64,000 bases of DNA, from positions 105,802 through 169,801 of the forward strand of contig CAVGXR010000051.1 of assembly GCA_963633225.1 (NCBI GenBank), written 5' to 3'. Below, one piece after another: positions 60,592-64,000 of the stretch (positions are counted from its first letter, which is position 1; every line of letters starts with the position of its first letter). A model generated the notes under the pieces. It had not been told where the DNA came from, ran no database searches, and saw nothing but the letters and a program-made list of their open reading frames with translations. This DNA comes from F23-B02 sp963633225. GTDB taxonomy: Bacteria > Bacillota > Clostridia > Oscillospirales > Oscillospiraceae. Position numbers and translations under genes: made by a program.

Positions 60592-61064
60592 TTTCTCTCG
60601 AACACCCCGCTTTTGCCGCCTGTCTTTTTGAGAAGGCGTATATCCGTTATTTCGATATCGCGCTGCACGGCCTTGCACATGTCGTACACCGTGAGCGCCG
60701 CGACCGACACCGCCGTGAGCGCCTCCATCTCGACTCCCGTCGCGCCGGTGCATTTTGTCGTGGCGACGATCTCGACGCTGTGTTTTTCCTCGCACAGCGA
60801 AATGTCTATATCCACGCCCGATATCATGATGGGATGGCACATCGGTATGATATCCGATGTGCGCTTTGCGCCCATTATGCCGCCTATCTGCGCGACGGAC
60901 AGCACATCGCCCTTTTTCATGCCGCCGGAGCGTATGAGCTCAAAGGTTTCGGCGTTGACGAGCACCCTGCCGGCTGCGACCGCCGTGCGCACGGTGTCCG
61001 CCTTTTCGGACACGTCAACCATCTTTGCTCTCCCGTTTTCGTTAAAATGAGTAAAATCAGCCAT
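60588..61064 (-). CDS. moaC: Cyclic pyranopterin monophosphate synthase
   Basis: 158 residues, normal length. The motifs 'KMVDVSEKADTVRTAVAAGRV', 'IPMCHPIMISGVDI' and 'TGVEMEALTAVSVAALTVYDMCKAV' are those of MoaC, which acts after MoaA in molybdopterin synthesis. No other moa/mog gene is in the window. First gene of a four-gene operon with asparaginase and two flavoproteins. Confidence 0.97.
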   Translation of the reverse strand: MADFTHFNENGRAKMVDVSEKADTVRTAVAAGRVLVNAETFELIRSGGMKKGDVLSVAQIGGIMGAKRTSDIIPMCHPIMISGVDIDISLCEEKHSVEIVATTKCTGATGVEMEALTAVSVAALTVYDMCKAVQRDIEITDIRLLKKTGGKSGVFERK

Positions 61065-61093
61065 AGTCTTTCTCCGTATCGTCAGGTGTACTT

Positions 61094-61122
61094 ATTTTAT
61101 ATTCAGCTGCGCAGCTTGTCAA
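61094..61122 (-). promoter_or_regulatory. Promoter of the moaC operon with palindromic spacer
   Basis: Minus-strand TTGACA (61117-61122), 17-bp spacer, TAAAAT (61094-61099). The spacer contains the 12-bp palindrome AGCTGCGCAGCT, a possible operator. Confidence 0.7.
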
Positions 61123-61261
61123 TGCTCCGGCTGTCTCATGCAAAATTGTTGAAAATATATGAATTATTACTGTTGCTGCTTGTATTGTAAATTTTTATAC
61201 GCTATCATATAAACAAACAGTGTATATACGTTTTCGTTTTTTGCTCAAGGGAGGTAATAAA

Positions 61262-61807
61262 ATGAATAAACGCATCAAAATTTTTGCCGGAGCCTTAGCT
61301 GCCGTGCTCGTATTGTCCGCATCAGTGGCATATGCCCTGTCGTCAGAGCCCAAGGCTGCGGTGTCAGACGGCAGTCAGCCGCAGGTTTCGGACACCGTTT
61401 CCGTCTGCGGCAGCGCAGTTCCGCTCACGGAATCGCTTCAGGCACTGAACAGCACCGCCGATCACGGCTTTTCCGTCACGGAGCTTGCCGGCGAAGGCGT
61501 GCAGACAGCCGCAAACACGATGATAGACCGCGATGCAGCCCTCTCGCTTGCGTCAAAGCAGCTTGAGGCAATGACCTCTTCCGTTCCGAGCTCTGTAAAC
61601 GCAGTTCTCGCAAGCTTTACGGATAACGAGTCGGCTGCCATTAACGAAAGCGGCCGGACGCTTCAGAACGCACCGGCGTGGGTAATTACATTCAGCGGCG
61701 TTACGCTCGCATCGCAGGGCAGCGGCGGAACAGTCCTCGCCGATTCGACCATGGTCATCGACGCATACTCAGGAGAGCTTCTCAAAGTCATATCATACGG
61801 CGTATAA
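61262..61807 (+). CDS. Secreted protein of unknown function
   Basis: 181 residues from the ATG at 61262 behind GGGAGG. A signal peptide (1-25, ending VAYALS) is followed by a Ser/Ala/Val-rich region with one Cys, then an alpha/beta part with 'RDAALSLASKQLEAM' and a C-terminal segment 'APAWVITFSGV...TMVIDAYSGELLKVISYG', which resembles a PepSY-type fold ending (inference). No catalytic motif. Flanked by a terminator; convergent with the FakA-like gene. Confidence 0.75.
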   Translation: MNKRIKIFAGALAAVLVLSASVAYALSSEPKAAVSDGSQPQVSDTVSVCGSAVPLTESLQALNSTADHGFSVTELAGEGVQTAANTMIDRDAALSLASKQLEAMTSSVPSSVNAVLASFTDNESAAINESGRTLQNAPAWVITFSGVTLASQGSGGTVLADSTMVIDAYSGELLKVISYGV

Positions 61808-61823
61808 CAAGTACACAATCTCA

Positions 61824-61857
61824 AACAGCTCACGGCAGCGAATTGCCGTGAGCTGTT
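61824..61857. terminator. Bidirectional terminator
   Basis: 14-bp perfect stem AACAGCTCACGGCA/TGCCGTGAGCTGTT with a 6-nt loop and a long T-run on the plus strand. It separates the secreted protein from the convergent FakA-like gene. Confidence 0.92.
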
Positions 61858-61871
61858 TTTTTCGATTTTCT

Positions 61872-63554
61872 TTATTCAACCGATATCATGTAATAGTAAA
61901 CAGGCTGGCCGCCGTTTACGACCGTGACCTCCGCGTCGGGGAAGGCCTCCTCAAGCGACTTTGCGGTAAGCTGTGCGTCCTCTCCGCTGACATCCTCGCC
62001 GTAGTAAACGGTGATTATCTCAGGCTCGAGCTCGTTAAATGCCTCGGACATCTGGCCGAGCACCGAGGGCATCTCGGTGAAGCTTCCGATGAGCTTTCCG
62101 TCCAAAAGTGCGAGATATTCTCCCGCGTGGATAGCATAGCCGTCAAAGTCCGAGTCGCGGGCTGCATATGTAACCTGCGCCGTGTGCACATCGCTGAGCG
62201 TGGCGTTTATCGTCTCGACTATATCCGACACCTCGCTCTCGGGGTCGAAGTTGAGCATTGCGGTTATTCCCTGAGGAATGGTCTTTGTCGGAATGACTAC
62301 AACGGTCTTGTCCTCGCACAGGGGTATGCTCTGCTCGGCTGCCATGATGATATTCTTGTTGTTTGGCAGGACGAACACGACCTCCGCCGGTGTGCGGTTT
62401 ATCTCCTTTATTATATCCGCCGTGGAGGGGTTCATGGTCTGGCCGCCGGTGACGATGGTGTCGGCTCCGAGCTCCTTGAACAGGCTTGCTATTCCCTCTC
62501 CCGCGCAGACTGCGACTATGCCGTAGCGCTTGGTGGGAGCTGCATGCTCCTCGCCGCCCTCGAGCTCCTGCTCGATCTTCTCAAGATCGTCGGTTGACTG
62601 CGCCTTGCGGCCTGCCATTATATCGTCATACTGCGTGCGCATATTTTCGATCTTGGCAAGCTCCAGCGTGCCGTACTGCTGGCTCTTTGTGAGCGCCTCG
62701 CCCGGGATATTCGTGTGAACGTGCACCTTGAACGCCTCGTCGTCCTCGCCGATAACAAGGCTGTCGCCTATGCTGGAAAGATAGGCGCGCAGCGGCGTGA
62801 GGTCAACGTTGGGCTCGTGCTTGCGTACAATATAAACAGTGTCGAAGGCATAGGTTATCTCATCTGTTCCGAACACGTCAAAGGCGCTGTTCTCGTTTGC
62901 GGCAGCGCCGGCCTTGACAGCCGCCGTAGGTGCGCTCACCTCGCCGCGCAGGTATGCAAGCATTGCGCTGAAGATTATGATATAGCCCTTGCCGCCGGCA
63001 TCGACGACGCCCGCCTTTTGCAGAACGGGATTCTGGTTGACGGTATTCTCAAGCGCCTCTTCGCCTATCCTGAGCGCGGTATCGAGCATTTCCTCGATAT
63101 CTGTGCCCTTCTTGGTATACTCTACTGCGGCAGCCGAGGCCATACGCGCAACGGTGAGGATCGTACCCTCGGCGGGCTTCATGACGGCCTTGTAGGCCGC
63201 TTCAACGCCGTCCTCCATGGCGGCGGCAAATTCCTTTGCGCCGACGGTCTCCATGCCCTTGAGTCTGCGCGAGATACCGCGGAACAGGAGCGACAGGATA
63301 ACGCCGGAGTTTCCGCGTGCGCCGCGCAGCAGAGCGCCTGCCACGCAGTCGGCTACGGCATCGACCGCATAAAATTCTTTCTTTCTGAGCTGGGTCGCGG
63401 CCTCGTTCATCGTAAGGCCCATATTCGTGCCCGTATCGCCGTCGGGCACGGGGAAAACGTTAAGCTCGTTTATCTGCTGAGTGTTTTCTGCAAGCGCAGC
63501 ATCGGCGCAGAGGATCATGTCCTTGAACACCGCGGCATCTAAATATTCTCTCAA
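61872..63554 (-). CDS. DAK2/DegV-type kinase, FakA-like
   Basis: 560 residues, with a TTG start at 63554 and GGAGGT 9 nt before it. An N-terminal DhaL (DAK2) domain with 'FPVPDGDTGTNMGLTM' and 'GARGNSGVILSLLFRG' binds ATP-Mg2+; a middle domain and a DegV-like C-terminal half (from about 330: 'YGIVAVCAGEGIASLFKELGADTIVTGGQTMNPS') follow. FakA phosphorylates fatty acids carried by FakB for phospholipid synthesis. No FakB is in the window. The upstream Asp23 gene is its usual neighbour. Confidence 0.93.
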   Translation of the reverse strand: MREYLDAAVFKDMILCADAALAENTQQINELNVFPVPDGDTGTNMGLTMNEAATQLRKKEFYAVDAVADCVAGALLRGARGNSGVILSLLFRGISRRLKGMETVGAKEFAAAMEDGVEAAYKAVMKPAEGTILTVARMASAAAVEYTKKGTDIEEMLDTALRIGEEALENTVNQNPVLQKAGVVDAGGKGYIIIFSAMLAYLRGEVSAPTAAVKAGAAANENSAFDVFGTDEITYAFDTVYIVRKHEPNVDLTPLRAYLSSIGDSLVIGEDDEAFKVHVHTNIPGEALTKSQQYGTLELAKIENMRTQYDDIMAGRKAQSTDDLEKIEQELEGGEEHAAPTKRYGIVAVCAGEGIASLFKELGADTIVTGGQTMNPSTADIIKEINRTPAEVVFVLPNNKNIIMAAEQSIPLCEDKTVVVIPTKTIPQGITAMLNFDPESEVSDIVETINATLSDVHTAQVTYAARDSDFDGYAIHAGEYLALLDGKLIGSFTEMPSVLGQMSEAFNELEPEIITVYYGEDVSGEDAQLTAKSLEEAFPDAEVTVVNGGQPVYYYMISVE

Positions 63555-63589
63555 ATTAAAAGCACCTCCGAGAGGGATTTTCTCTGTAA

Positions 63590-63943
63590 TTAACCGACTA
63601 TGACCGTATCGACATAAACATCGACACTCTTAACCGGAACGCCCGTGGCCTTTGCGACCTTGTAACGCACTTCCTTTATAATGCTGCGGCACACAGCGCT
63701 TATGTTTACGCCGTTGTCAACGCCTATATGCAGCTCAAGCGAAAGCGTGCCGTCGTCATTAAGGTGCGTCATAACGCCCTTTGACATTGATTCACGTCTG
63801 AGAAGCTGGAGCGGACCGCCTTCCTTGCTGCGGCCGGCCATACCCTTTACGCCGAAGCAGCTTGTAGCCGCAGCGCCGGCAATATTCGTAAAGACCTCAC
63901 TGGTGATGCTTATATTTCCAAGCTCATTGCTGATGTTCACCAT
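63590..63943 (-). CDS. Asp23/Gls24-family envelope stress protein
   Basis: 117 residues; ATG behind AAAGGAG. It contains 'GNISITSEVFTNIAGAAATSCFGVKGMAG' and 'LSLELHIGVDNGVNISAVCRSIIKEVRYKVAKATGVPVKSVDVYVDTV', the Asp23 (DUF322) pattern. Members are membrane-associated in staphylococci through AmaP. It lies 35 bp ahead of the FakA-like gene. Bases 63944-64000 hold its ribosome site and a TATAAT-like box whose -35 is cut off by the window end. Confidence 0.95.
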   Translation of the reverse strand: MVNISNELGNISITSEVFTNIAGAAATSCFGVKGMAGRSKEGGPLQLLRRESMSKGVMTHLNDDGTLSLELHIGVDNGVNISAVCRSIIKEVRYKVAKATGVPVKSVDVYVDTVIVG

Positions 63944-64000
63944 ATTGAAAGGCTCCTTTCGTCAAAAATACGCGCAATTATAAAATTGCTACAATAGTAT

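Overview
The window looks like a chromosomal segment of a strictly anaerobic, monoderm gut Clostridia member, most like the Oscillospiraceae/Ruminococcaceae. The evidence is dockerin-bearing BspA-type leucine-rich-repeat surface proteins, a class B sortase, an LCP cell-wall ligase, an Asp23-FakA-like pair, a class III (oxygen-sensitive) ribonucleotide reductase and good sigma-A type promoters. Genus was not determined. TTG start codons with good Shine-Dalgarno sequences recur (atpB, atpF, fakA-like). || Layout. 1-0.54 kb: 3' end of an ABC exporter. 0.6-14.2 kb: three very large secreted paralogues (leucine-rich repeats plus C-terminal dockerin) on the minus strand, separated by near-identical promoter/terminator cassettes. 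14.3-22.7 kb: a minus-strand operon with a secreted GH20-like enzyme, a small Cys-containing peptide resembling a RiPP precursor, a terminator-like attenuator, a secreted protein, an HPr-kinase-like P-loop protein, a radical SAM/SPASM enzyme and a PqqD-like carrier. 23-25.2 kb: LCP protein, tiny sortase-substrate-like protein, class B sortase. 25.2-32 kb: F-type ATP synthase operon whose alpha subunit is fused in frame to an N-terminal b-like and a delta-like segment. 32.3-36.4 kb: small membrane protein, AEC permease, MgtE, S-adenosylhomocysteinase. 36.5-39.8 kb: SPFH / zinc-ribbon / TPM operon (ydjI-ydjG-ydjH type) without pspA. 40-40.7 kb: orphan acetyl-CoA-synthase-like protein behind a perfect dyad. 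40.8-44.8 kb: potABCD polyamine transporter. 44.9-47.3 kb: pseudouridine synthase, a self-contained 27-residue peptide gene, membrane XRE regulator. 47.4-49 kb: glycine-riboswitch-controlled AGCS symporter. 49.2-51.7 kb: DUF1002 protein, then an EamA plus two-SMR transporter operon. 51.7-55.9 kb: nrdG-nrdD-trxB behind two NrdR-like boxes, with a glutaredoxin-like domain fused to NrdD. 55.9-56.8 kb: a roughly 750-bp gene-free element with long inverted repeats. 56.8-61.1 kb: moaC-asparaginase-two flavoprotein operon. 61.2-64 kb: secreted unknown, FakA-like kinase, Asp23. || The most notable points are the b-delta-alpha ATP synthase fusion, the uncharacterised radical-SAM peptide operon, the NrdD-redoxin fusion beside trxB, the 27-residue peptide gene with its own promoter and terminator, and the inverted-repeat element. 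All family names come from reading motifs; no database search was run.
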